This document shows positions 25,462 to 34,432 of a stretch of DNA of 64,000 nt, one piece after another; position 1 is the stretch's first letter; every line of letters begins with the position of its first letter. The notes beneath the pieces were generated by a model, which was given only the letters and a program-made list of their open reading frames with translations, ran no database searches and had not been told where the DNA came from. Position numbers and translations under genes: made by a program. The DNA is from Clostridiales bacterium (GTDB lineage Bacteria; Bacillota; Clostridia; Christensenellales; Borkfalkiaceae), in NCBI GenBank assembly GCA_015069425.1, contig SVIP01000005.1:90099-154098 (forward strand). The letters run 5' to 3'.

Positions 25462-26772
25462 TTATTTATTATTTAAGCATTCAATACCAGGAAGTTTCTT
25501 TCCTTCGAAAAGTTCGAGTGATGCTCCACCACCAGTTGAAATGTGTGTCATTTTATCAGCAAAACCGAGTTGTGTTACTGCTGCTGCCGAATCGCCACCA
25601 CCGATAATAGTAGTAGCAGTAGTTTCCGCAAGTGCTTTAGCAACTGCGATAGTTCCTTTAGCGAAAGTCGGGTTTTCAAATACACCCATAGGTCCGTTCC
25701 AAATAACCGTCTTTGCACTCTTTACTGCGTTTGCATAAAGTTCTGCAGTCTTTGAGCCGATATCAAGACTCATCATGTCAGCAGGGATTGCGTCAACTGC
25801 ACATTCTTTATATTCAACTTCTGCATCAATAGGATTTGGGAATTCTTTAGTAATAGCTCCGTCAACAGGAAGAAGAAGAGTTTTTCCAAGTTCTTCCGCC
25901 TTTTTCATCATATCCTTGCAGTAGTCGATTTGTTCATCGTCAACGAGTGAAGTTCCAACTTCATATCCCTTAGCCTTTAAGAATGTATACGCCATACCGC
26001 CACCTATAATGAGTGTATCGCATTTTTCCAAAAGGTTTGAAATAACTTTAAGTTTATCCGCAACTTTTGCGCCACCTAAAATAGCAACGAAAGGTCTTAC
26101 GGGATTTTCTAAAGCGTCTGCCATAACTGAAAGTTCCTTTTCAATAAGGAAACCGCAAACAGCCGTATCAACGAAACCGTATTCAGCAATAGCTGCGGTA
26201 GTTGCGTGTGAACGGTGAGCTGTACCAAACGCATCGTTTACGTAAATATCACAGTAGGTAGAAAGTTTTTTGCAGAGTGCTTCGTCTCTCTTTTCTTCGC
26301 CTTGTTCAAAACGTGTGTTCTCTAAAAGAACAACTTCACCGTCTTTAACGTTTGCAACTGCAGCGTCTGCACTTGCGCCAACTACGTCTTCTGCAAATAC
26401 AACCTTTTGACCAAGTTTTTCAGAAAGTTTTTCCGCTACTGGACGGAGAGTAAATTTCTCTTTATCCTTTAATGCTTTTTTAAGGTATTCTGCTTTTGCT
26501 TGAGCTTGTTCTTCTACAGGAAGAGCCTCAACCGCTTTCTTTTCTTTTTTAGTTAAAGAAAAACCCTCGGTAAAAATATTGTGAGGCTTGCCCATATGTG
26601 AGCAAAGAATAACTTTAGCACCATTATCCACTAAATATTTAATTGTGGGAAGTGCACCGTTAATACGGGTTTCATCGGTAATTTTACCGTCTTTCATAGG
26701 TACGTTAAAGTCAACCCTAACAAGACATTTTTTACCTCTTACGTCAACGTCTTTAATTGATTTTTTATTCAT
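25462..26772 (-). CDS. pgk: Phosphoglycerate kinase with an N-domain insertion
   Basis: 436 residues, about 40 longer than usual. It starts with [20 protein letters not shown]. The nucleotide loop is [13 protein letters not shown], and [13 protein letters not shown] and GPMGVFE are present. The extra length lies after SHMGKP (about residue 62) and before LRPVAEKL. It is a charged segment ([30 protein letters not shown]) predicted helical, where other enzymes have only about nine residues. The catalytic residues flanking it are intact. Its perfect promoter overlaps the upstream terminator. Confidence 0.97.
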   Translation of the reverse strand: MNKKSIKDVDVRGKKCLVRVDFNVPMKDGKITDETRINGALPTIKYLVDNGAKVILCSHMGKPHNIFTEGFSLTKKEKKAVEALPVEEQAQAKAEYLKKALKDKEKFTLRPVAEKLSEKLGQKVVFAEDVVGASADAAVANVKDGEVVLLENTRFEQGEEKRDEALCKKLSTYCDIYVNDAFGTAHRSHATTAAIAEYGFVDTAVCGFLIEKELSVMADALENPVRPFVAILGGAKVADKLKVISNLLEKCDTLIIGGGMAYTFLKAKGYEVGTSLVDDEQIDYCKDMMKKAEELGKTLLLPVDGAITKEFPNPIDAEVEYKECAVDAIPADMMSLDIGSKTAELYANAVKSAKTVIWNGPMGVFENPTFAKGTIAVAKALAETTATTIIGGGDSAAAVTQLGFADKMTHISTGGGASLELFEGKKLPGIECLNNK

Positions 26773-26844
26773 AAATTTCTCTCCTATTGATAGCTAAGCA
26801 TTCAAACAAACCTAAACTACCCTATTTTAATACTTTTCTAGTTT

Positions 26845-26873
26845 ATTATATAAATAAATCCGCCGTTTGTCAA
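26845..26873 (-). promoter_or_regulatory. Sigma-A promoter of pgk-tpiA
   Basis: Perfect consensus on the minus strand: TTGACA (26868-26873), 17-bp spacer, TATAAT (26845-26850). The -35 is in the loop of the preceding terminator and the spacer is made of its stem. Confidence 0.9.
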
Positions 26874-26891
26874 ACATTTAACGGCGGATTT
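26852..26891 (-). terminator. Terminator after the Na/Pi cotransporter gene
   Basis: Minus strand AAATCCGCCGTT/AACGGCGGATTT stem followed by ATTTATAT. It coincides with the pgk promoter. Confidence 0.75.
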
Positions 26892-26895
26892 AATC

Positions 26896-28620
26896 TTATA
26901 CTGTCTTTAAATCTTTATTTATATAGGCGTGGCTATGTCTATACTGTCTAATACTAAAAGCAACGTTGGTAATGTGGTCGCCAACTCTTTCTAAGTTAGA
27001 CACTGTCTGTAGATAAATCGAACCCAATTCCGCAGTACACATACCCTCTTTAACTCTTTCGATATGTTTGTTTTCAAGTTCTGCGCTTAAATCATCAATT
27101 TCTTGTTCAAGTTTGTCTACTTCGCTCAATATTTCTACGCTTCTCTTATCAAAAGCCTCTATTGCTTTTTTATACAAACTATTAACCAAAGATAAAAGCT
27201 CTTTAAGTTCTGCTTTTGCCTCGTCGGAGAAAACCATTTCTTCCCCACGCAATCTCTCCGAGTACTCCATAATGTTTTCTGCATAGTCGCCAACCCTTTC
27301 AACGTCGGAAACAACGTGATAGTAAGAGCCGACTTTCTTATCATCCTCGTCAGATAGTTCTTTACTCATCAACTTAGTTAAGTATGCTGTGATTGCCTTG
27401 TTAAAATGATTGATTACCTCTTCGTTAGAATGAATCGCATCTGTATTATCTTCTCCTTCATTGAGTAGCATTTCTACAGAATCGTTAATATTATCGATTG
27501 CATACTTGCTCATTCTTATAATTTCGTTCTTGGTGTTACCAACGGCTACAGGAGGAGTACTTAACAATCTTTCGTCAATGTAAGCAAAGTTGAAACGGTC
27601 GTCTTCTTCGCCTTTCTTTTCTGGAACTATAAAGCAAGTCAGTTTAACAACGTATTGCACTAAAGGCAATAAAACTAAAGTGGTAACTATGTTAAACAAG
27701 GTATGAAATACTGCTATTTGCTGTCCAACGTCATTTGATATTGAACTAAAGAAAGAAGTTACTTCCGCCTTCCATATCCAAAGCGGTGCTATAAATATAA
27801 TACATCCAAAAGTATTAAATAATAAGTGGAATATTGCAGTTCTTTTTGCGTTTACGTGCGTACCTGCAGACGACATAATTGAAGTTATACAAGTACCAAT
27901 ATTTGAGCCGAGTGCCAAAAAGAGCGCATTTTCAAAACTTAAAACGTTTATGCTTGCCAATACTACCATTAAACTAGTTATAGTTGAAGAACTGTGAACA
28001 AGCGCCGTCAAAACTATACCAATTATTATTAACAACAATGGGAAATGCTCGCCTTGGAATAAAAACCTAACCCACTCAAACGGAACTTTTTCGCCATTGG
28101 CATCAAGGATAAACGAACCACCATCGTTCGCAAACATTATTAATTTTGCGTAAGTAGAAATAAACTCTAACCCTACGAAAATCAAACCTAATCCTGCTAA
28201 AATATTACCGATATTTTCAATTTTTTCATTTTTAATTAGCATTGCCATCAATATGCCGACACAACCAATCATTGCAGCGATTGAGCCAATATCAATTTGA
28301 CCAATTCCCGAAAGCGAAACAATATGTGCCGTAACGGTTGTACCGATATTTGCACCCATGATTACGTTAGCGGCTTGAACCAAAGTCATTAACCCAATAT
28401 TAACAAATCCGACAAGCATTACCGTCGTTGCGGTTGAACTTTGAATAATACTCGTTACAGCAACACCTACACCAACACCTGCAAAGCGGTTAGTTGTTAC
28501 TTTACCTAACAACTTTTTCATTCCACCGCCAGCAACTTTTTCCAATGCACTGCCCATAACTTTCATACCAATCATCATTGCAGCAACGCCACCGAACATA
28601 AAGAAAATGTTCCAAATCAT
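26896..28620 (-). CDS. Na/Pi cotransporter family protein with C-terminal PhoU domain
   Basis: 574 residues. The two inverted membrane repeats show the QSS signatures: SIIQSSTATTVMLVGFVNIG and VHSSSTITSLMVVLAS. About eight to ten helices end near residue 340, then a soluble helical PhoU-like domain (ISKYAIDNIND-type start, DVERVGDYAENIMEYSER and NLERVGDHITNVAFSIRQ) fills the C-terminus. Members take up phosphate with sodium (NptA/YjbB group). It has its own TTGACA-18-TATCAT promoter and a strong terminator, so it is monocistronic. Confidence 0.92.
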   Translation of the reverse strand: MIWNIFFMFGGVAAMMIGMKVMGSALEKVAGGGMKKLLGKVTTNRFAGVGVGVAVTSIIQSSTATTVMLVGFVNIGLMTLVQAANVIMGANIGTTVTAHIVSLSGIGQIDIGSIAAMIGCVGILMAMLIKNEKIENIGNILAGLGLIFVGLEFISTYAKLIMFANDGGSFILDANGEKVPFEWVRFLFQGEHFPLLLIIIGIVLTALVHSSSTITSLMVVLASINVLSFENALFLALGSNIGTCITSIMSSAGTHVNAKRTAIFHLLFNTFGCIIFIAPLWIWKAEVTSFFSSISNDVGQQIAVFHTLFNIVTTLVLLPLVQYVVKLTCFIVPEKKGEEDDRFNFAYIDERLLSTPPVAVGNTKNEIIRMSKYAIDNINDSVEMLLNEGEDNTDAIHSNEEVINHFNKAITAYLTKLMSKELSDEDDKKVGSYYHVVSDVERVGDYAENIMEYSERLRGEEMVFSDEAKAELKELLSLVNSLYKKAIEAFDKRSVEILSEVDKLEQEIDDLSAELENKHIERVKEGMCTAELGSIYLQTVSNLERVGDHITNVAFSIRQYRHSHAYINKDLKTV

Positions 28621-28691
28621 TCGTAATATACCTTCCTGTAAATTTTTCTCTAATATGTCAATTAAATTTTTTCACGAATATATCCATATTA

Positions 28692-28721
28692 ATGATACAA
28701 GATTTTATTTAATTTTGTCAA
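28692..28721 (-). promoter_or_regulatory. Promoter of the Na/Pi cotransporter gene
   Basis: Minus strand TTGACA (28716-28721), 18-bp spacer, TATCAT (28692-28697). Confidence 0.75.
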
Positions 28722-28743
28722 ACAATTTAGTTGCGAAAAAACA

Positions 28744-28767
28744 AAAAACACCACTTAGGGTGTTTTT
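28744..28767 (-). terminator. Terminator after trmL
   Basis: AAAACACC/GGGTGTTTT hairpin with a 4-5 base loop followed on the minus strand by TTTTTTGTTTTTT, just past the trmL stop. Confidence 0.8.
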
Positions 28768-28771
28768 AATT

Positions 28772-29263
28772 TTACTTCGTTGGTATCTCTCCTTCCGTCT
28801 TAAAGTTCGGAAAACCTAGTTGCCTTAAACCCTCATACACGCCTACACACACAGAATTGGAAAGATTAAGCGAACGCGTTTCTCCCATCATAGGAATACG
28901 CACGCATTCATCATAATGTTTTTCTAAAAGCGTTTCAGGTAAACCTTTAGTTTCCTTACCAAACACTAAGAAATCCCCGTCTTTATATTGTGCCTCAGAG
29001 TGTATCTTTTTTGCTTTTGTTGAGTAAAAATAAAAATTATTACCAGTATAGAACTTGTCCATAACCTCTTCTATACTGTCGTAATAAAAAATCTCTACTA
29101 AATTCCAATAATCTAGTCCCGCTCTTTTTAAATACTTGTCTGACACTTCAAACCCAAGCGGTCTTACCAAATGCAGTTTACTACCTGTTACCGCACACGT
29201 CCTTGCAATATTCCCCGCATTTTGCGGTATTTCCGGTTCAACCAAAACCACGTTAAATCCCAT
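28772..29263 (-). CDS. trmL: tRNA (cytidine/uridine-34 2'-O)-methyltransferase
   Basis: 163 residues, the short SPOUT form. It has VVLVEPEIPQNAGNIARTCA, FGKETKGLPETLLEKH and the trefoil-knot end RIPMMGETRSLNLSNSVCVG. TrmL methylates the ribose of the wobble base in some leucine tRNAs; a tRNA-Leu is encoded at 54595. It is 10 bp downstream of the nitrilase-like gene and is the last gene of that operon. Confidence 0.94.
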   Translation of the reverse strand: MGFNVVLVEPEIPQNAGNIARTCAVTGSKLHLVRPLGFEVSDKYLKRAGLDYWNLVEIFYYDSIEEVMDKFYTGNNFYFYSTKAKKIHSEAQYKDGDFLVFGKETKGLPETLLEKHYDECVRIPMMGETRSLNLSNSVCVGVYEGLRQLGFPNFKTEGEIPTK

Positions 29264-29273
29264 AATATTCTCC

Positions 29274-29954
29274 TTAGTATCCCGAATTAAAATCTCGATA
29301 AAGCCCTCTTCGTCTTGAACTTATCAAGTGATAATCCTTTTCTATTTTTACATTAGCGTTAATAAAATCCAAACTCCCTGCAACCTTTACGTTTCCACGA
29401 ATATCTGAAATACAGGCATAATTATGCGCACATACGGCCATTGCCACACCGTTAGAAAACGAACACGCACGCATCATAATTTGTGGCATTAAATTTTCCA
29501 ACTTCTTAAACACACAAATCAATAAGTCCGCATCACAAAGGGTTAATACTCTTGACGTTTCGGGAAAAAACAAATCTTCTTGAACAATTAGCCCTATTTT
29601 GCCGACGTGAGTATCATAAACCCTAAAATTCCCACCTGGTGCATATTCGCTATCCCCAAAAGAGTGTGCCATATCCGACACGCCCAATAGCTTACCACTA
29701 TCCGCTATTACGACTGAGTGACGATAAACCCCGTAATTATCCGTATCACAACCGCAAATCACTACCGAAGACAGTTGTTTTGAAAGTTTTGCAACGTCCT
29801 GAAAATATTCAGTCTCTCCGCTAAGTTCCTTTTTGTAACTAACAAGTCCTAAGCCGTTAAATCCAAAAGTTAGAACGTCACACCCTGCCACTTTTGAAAG
29901 TTTTTCTTCAAAGACGTGATTTAGCGTGTCTTTGGTTGCAAAACACAACTTCAT
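29274..29954 (-). CDS. Nitrilase-superfamily homologue lacking the catalytic cysteine
   Basis: 226 residues. It has the carbon-nitrogen hydrolase fold: KIGLIVQEDLFFPETSR aligns with the family motif GxxIC(Y/W)DxxFPE, but the nucleophilic Cys position is Gln. The region after SGKLLGVSDMAHSFGDSEYAPGG resembles the Lys-containing segment, with poor conservation. It is shorter than active enzymes (usually 260 or more). Amidase activity is therefore unlikely; a structural or regulatory role is inference. It lies between dusB and trmL, two tRNA-modification genes. Confidence 0.75.
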   Translation of the reverse strand: MKLCFATKDTLNHVFEEKLSKVAGCDVLTFGFNGLGLVSYKKELSGETEYFQDVAKLSKQLSSVVICGCDTDNYGVYRHSVVIADSGKLLGVSDMAHSFGDSEYAPGGNFRVYDTHVGKIGLIVQEDLFFPETSRVLTLCDADLLICVFKKLENLMPQIMMRACSFSNGVAMAVCAHNYACISDIRGNVKVAGSLDFINANVKIEKDYHLISSRRRGLYRDFNSGY

Positions 29955-30017
29955 ATAAATCCCCCAAATTCGACGTATATATTATTCTATTTTGCTAGAG
30001 ATTTATTTGTTAAACAT

Positions 30018-30956
30018 TTACAACCCGTTTTCTATAATATTTATAAGTTCATTAGTGTTTTTTGCACTGCAAATTGCAAGTTTTATATCTTTTACTCCCG
30101 TCATACCCTTAAAATAATAAGGCGTAAATTTTCTAAACTCAACAGTTGCTTTATAATCGGCATATCGCTCTTTCATAAGTTTTATATGTTCTAATATGTA
30201 TTCTTTTAAAGTGCAGTTCGTTTGTTTTTTTACAAGTTTAGAAACCAAAAACGGATTGGCAATCGCTCCACGAGCAAGCATTACACCGTCCGCACCCGTT
30301 TTATTTAGCATATTCATTGCGTCCTCTTCCGTAAATATCCCTCCGTTTGCTATAACGGGTATTTTCACGGAGCTTTTTGCTTTTTCTATTGCCTTAAAAT
30401 CAGGTTCGCCCGAATAATACGCCGTTCGCACTCTGCCGTGAATAGTAATAAGTTTCGCACCGCAATCTTCCGCCATTTTTGCATATTCACTAGCACAGTC
30501 GTCCCCATCGTTTATTCCCGTACGAATTTTAACGGTTATATTTTTCCCACTCTTTACGCACTCTTTAACAATTTCTTGCGCTTTTTTAATATCCGTTAAA
30601 AGCGCACTACCCTCTCCGTTTTTAAAAACTTTAGGTACTGGACACCCCATATTAATGTCTACTATATTAAACGGTGATAAATTCTCACTTTCGCACGCAG
30701 ACCGCATATAGTATGCATCCGCACCGAATATTTGAACTGCGGTTTTCTGTTCATCACCCTCTGAATAAAGCAACTCTTTCGAGCCGTTTCCACCATAAAT
30801 CAAACCTTTAGCACTTACAAGTTCTGTAAAGGTAAGTCCCACTCCGTTCCTAATTTGTAATTTGCGTATGCAATAATCAGTATACCCCGCCATAGGGGCT
30901 AAAAAAACGTTATTTTCAATTTGCGTATTGCCGATTGTAATTGCACGCGTTTGCAT
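30018..30956 (-). CDS. dusB: tRNA-dihydrouridine synthase, DusB-type
   Basis: 312 residues. FMN-binding TIM barrel starting NVFLAPMAGYTDYCIRKL; the catalytic Cys is in DINMGCPVPKVFKNGEGSALL; ITIHGRVRTAYYSG and PVIANGGI follow. It reduces uridine in tRNA D-loops. The start at 30956 has AAGGTGAG two bases upstream, so its first 41 bases overlap the end of the upstream flippase gene in another frame. It is followed by the nitrilase-like gene and trmL. Confidence 0.94.
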   Translation of the reverse strand: MQTRAITIGNTQIENNVFLAPMAGYTDYCIRKLQIRNGVGLTFTELVSAKGLIYGGNGSKELLYSEGDEQKTAVQIFGADAYYMRSACESENLSPFNIVDINMGCPVPKVFKNGEGSALLTDIKKAQEIVKECVKSGKNITVKIRTGINDGDDCASEYAKMAEDCGAKLITIHGRVRTAYYSGEPDFKAIEKAKSSVKIPVIANGGIFTEEDAMNMLNKTGADGVMLARGAIANPFLVSKLVKKQTNCTLKEYILEHIKLMKERYADYKATVEFRKFTPYYFKGMTGVKDIKLAICSAKNTNELINIIENGL

Positions 30957-32277
30957 TTCTCACCTTAAACTTAAAAACTACTATTAAGTTTATCAAACAT
31001 ACGATAAAATAGCAAGCGATTAAAGCAATTGCCGAACCGTAAATATTAATTTCAGGTCTTTTAAAAAGCACAACACACAACAAAATCTTAACTGCAACGC
31101 CTACCGAAAGACTTGCTAACGGAATATAGGTCCGTCCTTTAGCAATTAAAACCGAGTTTAAAGTTTGAACTAAAGATAAAAGCAAAATACAAGGAGAAGT
31201 AAACCGCAACAAATTTACCGCCAATCTTTTTTCTTCATTAGATAACGACCTAAACAAAATATTGATTATAATTGGTGCAAAAATAAAACAACCTACAAAA
31301 AAAGCAAAAGAGATCACTGTTGTTAAAAGCACTACGTTTTTTGCTTTTCTGTCTTTTTCTTCTTCATCTTTTGAAGACGATACCGCAGGTATCGAAACTG
31401 CAGATAATCCGTAACAAATTGAAACTGGCAAGTTTATAACCGTCATTACAGCACCTGAAAACAATCCAAAAAGTGCCGTTGCGTCCGTTCGATACTGCCC
31501 TATAATATTTATTGTTAAAAAGGTATCAACCACGTGCGATATTGGCAAAATTATACCGACAAGTGTGATGGGTATTGTGGTTTTTATTATTTTTTTAGCG
31601 TAGTAACCAAAGTGATTTTTTCGCTCTATAAAACTGTTTTCTACTTTAACTTTTCGCTTTTTATAAACAACGATAAGATATATTAATGCAACAACCTCAG
31701 ATACACTAATAGCAAGCGTTGCCCCAGATACAGCAAGCACTAAGTTAAATGAAAAAATGCCGACTAAAATCAAACCTAAAATTAGTTTAATTACCTGTTC
31801 AATAATTTGAGATATGGCAGTTGGTTTCATATCCATAAAACCTTGAAAATAACCACGATAACAGGAAATTAAGCAAACTAAAAGCACTGATGGAGAAAGA
31901 AAAAGATATGCTAGTTTTGCATCTTGATTACCTTGAAATCGTGATATCGTTCCTGAAAACAAGGACATAAAAAGTGTTCCGACTATTCCAAAGCAGAATA
32001 GCAGAATAATACTACTTTTCAGATAATTAAACGCTTTATTTTGTTTTTCATTTTTATCGGTTTCTGCAATAAGTTTAGCCATTGCGTTAGGAACGCCCGC
32101 ACCAGAAAAATCAAGCAACAAACAGTATACAGGAAACACCATTTGATATAGACCAAGTCCACTACTTCCTAGCATATTTGTAAGCGGCATTCTATATAAT
32201 GCGCCCAAAAGTTTACTAACAAACGCACCTATACCCAATGCCGTTGCACCACCGATTATGGAGTTTTTAAATTTCAT
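30916..32277 (-). CDS. SpoVB/MurJ-like polysaccharide flippase (MOP superfamily)
   Basis: 453 residues with about 12-14 membrane helices. It begins with SIIGGATALGIGAFVSKLLG and YRMPLTNMLG, typical of the SpoVB/polysaccharide biosynthesis branch, and has a PxxAGIPxAI-like segment (FSGAGVPNAMAKLIAE). Members export lipid-linked sugar precursors; SpoVB is needed for the spore cortex. It lies directly downstream of spoVT, which supports a sporulation role, but a vegetative flippase cannot be excluded. The last 41 bases overlap dusB. Confidence 0.85.
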   Translation of the reverse strand: MKFKNSIIGGATALGIGAFVSKLLGALYRMPLTNMLGSSGLGLYQMVFPVYCLLLDFSGAGVPNAMAKLIAETDKNEKQNKAFNYLKSSIILLFCFGIVGTLFMSLFSGTISRFQGNQDAKLAYLFLSPSVLLVCLISCYRGYFQGFMDMKPTAISQIIEQVIKLILGLILVGIFSFNLVLAVSGATLAISVSEVVALIYLIVVYKKRKVKVENSFIERKNHFGYYAKKIIKTTIPITLVGIILPISHVVDTFLTINIIGQYRTDATALFGLFSGAVMTVINLPVSICYGLSAVSIPAVSSSKDEEEKDRKAKNVVLLTTVISFAFFVGCFIFAPIIINILFRSLSNEEKRLAVNLLRFTSPCILLLSLVQTLNSVLIAKGRTYIPLASLSVGVAVKILLCVVLFKRPEINIYGSAIALIACYFIVCLINLIVVFKFKVRNANACNYNRQYAN

Positions 32278-32281
32278 ATGT

Positions 32282-32308
32282 AAAAACCGCAGCCTTTAAC
32301 TGCGGTTT
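32282..32308 (-). terminator. Terminator after spoVT
   Basis: AAACCGCAG/CTGCGGTTT hairpin followed by TTTTTAC on the minus strand, just before the flippase start. Confidence 0.8.
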
Positions 32309-32315
32309 AATATTT

Positions 32316-32861
32316 TTATGCAAACTGTGCGGTTAAAAAGGAAGAGCCAAGTTGTAATAATTTAACATCACCAGACGAAAAGCGAGAAGTTTTGTCTTTA
32401 TCAAGTAGTATTATTGAGCCGTAACAGTCCCCTTCCGATATCATTGGAACAATTATTTGATTTTCTACTTCCACTTCGTTCCCCTTTACTATTGAAATAA
32501 TATTAGCACCATCAGACTTATTTAAAATTACACACTTTCGTTCCCTCAAAATCCTATCCATATCTTCAGAAAGCGCCTGCCCTGTCATTTCTTTATACTT
32601 GCCGTCTGAAACGTAAATCACAGCGTCACCATCAGTAATCAAACAAGTTTTCTCCGTAACTCCTTGTATCCCGTCGGCAATAGCCTGTGCATATACCCCA
32701 ACCGTTAAAACGGGTGAATATTTTCTTAACACTAATTCGTCTTTATTTGCATATATTTCTAACGGGTCACCGTCTTTTATTCTTAAAGTTTTACGCAATT
32801 CTTTTGGTATAACTAATCTGCCTAGTTCATCAATTCGTCTAACGATTCCTGTTGATTTCAT
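32316..32861 (-). CDS. spoVT: SpoVT, AbrB-type sporulation regulator
   Basis: 181 residues, the same length as Bacillus SpoVT. The N-terminal AbrB DNA-binding domain is STGIVRRIDELGRLVIPKEL through GDPLEIYANKDELVLRKY, followed by a GAF-like C-terminal domain (about 60-181). SpoVT tunes forespore sigma-G genes. AAAGGAGAATATATAA gives a clear ribosome binding site. A sigma-G-like promoter was looked for upstream but the match is poor. Confidence 0.95.
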   Translation of the reverse strand: MKSTGIVRRIDELGRLVIPKELRKTLRIKDGDPLEIYANKDELVLRKYSPVLTVGVYAQAIADGIQGVTEKTCLITDGDAVIYVSDGKYKEMTGQALSEDMDRILRERKCVILNKSDGANIISIVKGNEVEVENQIIVPMISEGDCYGSIILLDKDKTSRFSSGDVKLLQLGSSFLTAQFA

Positions 32862-32957
32862 TTATATATTCTCCTTTTTTTAATGATTTATACTTATTGT
32901 TTGTAATACCTCCCTTTTTATTCCACTCTTTTCCATTTATGTCTTTTAATAAATATT

Positions 32958-32993
32958 AAAAATGGTGAAAACCAAGCAGTTTTCACCATTTTT
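32958..32993 (-). terminator. Terminator after the MBL-fold lipoprotein gene
   Basis: 15-bp perfect stem AAAAATGGTGAAAAC/GTTTTCACCATTTTT with a 6-base loop, the strongest hairpin in this region. It sits 15 bp past the lipoprotein stop. Confidence 0.85.
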
Positions 32994-33007
32994 AATTTAC
33001 TTTTATT

Positions 33008-34423
33008 TTAGTCAAATTTTGGACTTTGCTCCCACAAAACACTCATATTCTTAAACCAGTCGGTATCTTTAAGAACTTTTTGCTCGTTAGAACACTCCAC
33101 AAAAACTTCTTTCCCTGCTTCGGATATTACCACTATATTTCCGTGAAGAGGTTCAAGTTTATCTCCACGATTATAGTTGGTTATTATTTGTCCTTTATAC
33201 TCTACAGTCGGCTTTTCAGAATTTACAACAAGATTCACAGTCATTGGCACATAAATTTTGTCAGTATATACTGAAATTCTTTCATAGAACGGACGAGATG
33301 GAAAAGTGCTCGGCAAATAGTCGGTATATTGCACGCTACCCGCACAGCAACAAGCGACGCAGATTTTAGGTTTTATCTCTTTCAACAACACTTCGTTAGA
33401 AGAGGTTGGTGAGCCGTGATGCCCCGCCTTAAAGAGTTCTACTTGGCTAAAATTGTATTTTTCTGCAAGTTTTTCTTCACCCTCTTTTTCTAAATCGCCA
33501 GTAAATAAGAACTGTCTATCTCCGTGATGGAAAAGAGCACAAACTGAATAGTTATTTTCGTCTTCCGAACTATGGTCGTAAAAATAATTGTAAAGTATTT
33601 CTAATTTTAAGCTACCGTTCTCACTTAAATCGTATGTCCTCTTTGCTCCGTTCTGGTTATTATAACACTCTAAAGCCGTATAATGAACGCTATTTCCGTC
33701 GTCAATTTCACTTTGCCTTTCAGATTGATATCTTTCAAATGCTTTAGTTGTTTTATCGCTTAGTGGAAAGTCTATAATGGTCGAAACTTCATATTTATCA
33801 AAAAGACTTTGACCGTTTGTACTTCCTGCAAAACAAGCAATATGATCTAGGTCTGCGTGAGTTACAATAACGAATTCAAGCGTTTTATCCTTACAATATT
33901 TATCAATGTAATTTTCAATATCATCAATACTATCGTAATTACTTCCGCCGTCTATTAAAATATCATTATTCCCCGCCTTTATATAAACGCAATCGCCAGC
34001 CTCGTCATTGCCAAGCATCATAAAGTGGAAAGACATTTCCTCTTTAACTTTTGATTTAACATAGTAACAAACAGTACAAGATTCTTGGTCTTGCCTCAAA
34101 CTATGTACAGTAAAATCTTTTGTGCTATTACAGTTCTTACAACTTATCCAATGTCCATCTTTATTATATTTATATTCTGTATCATAATCGTGAAGCGTTG
34201 TTGGTAAAAAATGTTTTTCTTCGTAGCCACAATATTTACAGACATAAAGTTCTTCTCCAATAGCATTACAAGTTGCCTCTTTAATGACTTCTGGCTCACC
34301 AAAACTATGAAAACATAAATCTTTTGGGATAAACTCTGATGCAAGTTCGCACCCCGAAATCATACATAACATAATTGTTGCAACAAATAAGCAAAGTGCA
34401 CTTTTTACAAAATTTTTTCTCAT
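33008..34423 (-). CDS. Lipoprotein with Cys-rich modules and ComEC-type metallo-beta-lactamase domain
   Basis: 471 residues. The signal peptide ends in the lipobox MISGC, so it is anchored outside the cell. Residues 38-125 hold Cys-rich, zinc-finger-like modules (EATCNAIGEELYVCKYCGYEE, then CKNCNSTKDF and CTVCYY). The rest is an MBL-fold hydrolase of the ComEC/Rec2 C-terminal type: DILIDGGSN, VTHADLDHIACF, FLFTGDLEKEGE and FKAGHHGS. The substrate is unknown; extracellular nuclease or phosphodiesterase activity is inferred from the family. It is 9 bp after ddh. Similar Cys modules occur in the protease at 57461. Confidence 0.85.
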   Translation of the reverse strand: MRKNFVKSALCLFVATIMLCMISGCELASEFIPKDLCFHSFGEPEVIKEATCNAIGEELYVCKYCGYEEKHFLPTTLHDYDTEYKYNKDGHWISCKNCNSTKDFTVHSLRQDQESCTVCYYVKSKVKEEMSFHFMMLGNDEAGDCVYIKAGNNDILIDGGSNYDSIDDIENYIDKYCKDKTLEFVIVTHADLDHIACFAGSTNGQSLFDKYEVSTIIDFPLSDKTTKAFERYQSERQSEIDDGNSVHYTALECYNNQNGAKRTYDLSENGSLKLEILYNYFYDHSSEDENNYSVCALFHHGDRQFLFTGDLEKEGEEKLAEKYNFSQVELFKAGHHGSPTSSNEVLLKEIKPKICVACCCAGSVQYTDYLPSTFPSRPFYERISVYTDKIYVPMTVNLVVNSEKPTVEYKGQIITNYNRGDKLEPLHGNIVVISEAGKEVFVECSNEQKVLKDTDWFKNMSVLWEQSPKFD

Positions 34424-34432
34424 TTTCCCTCC

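Noticed and set aside
32862..32957. Sigma-G promoter for spoVT
   Set aside because: GAATA and CAATA are present about 19 bp apart but the match to TGAATA/CATACTA is too weak to call.
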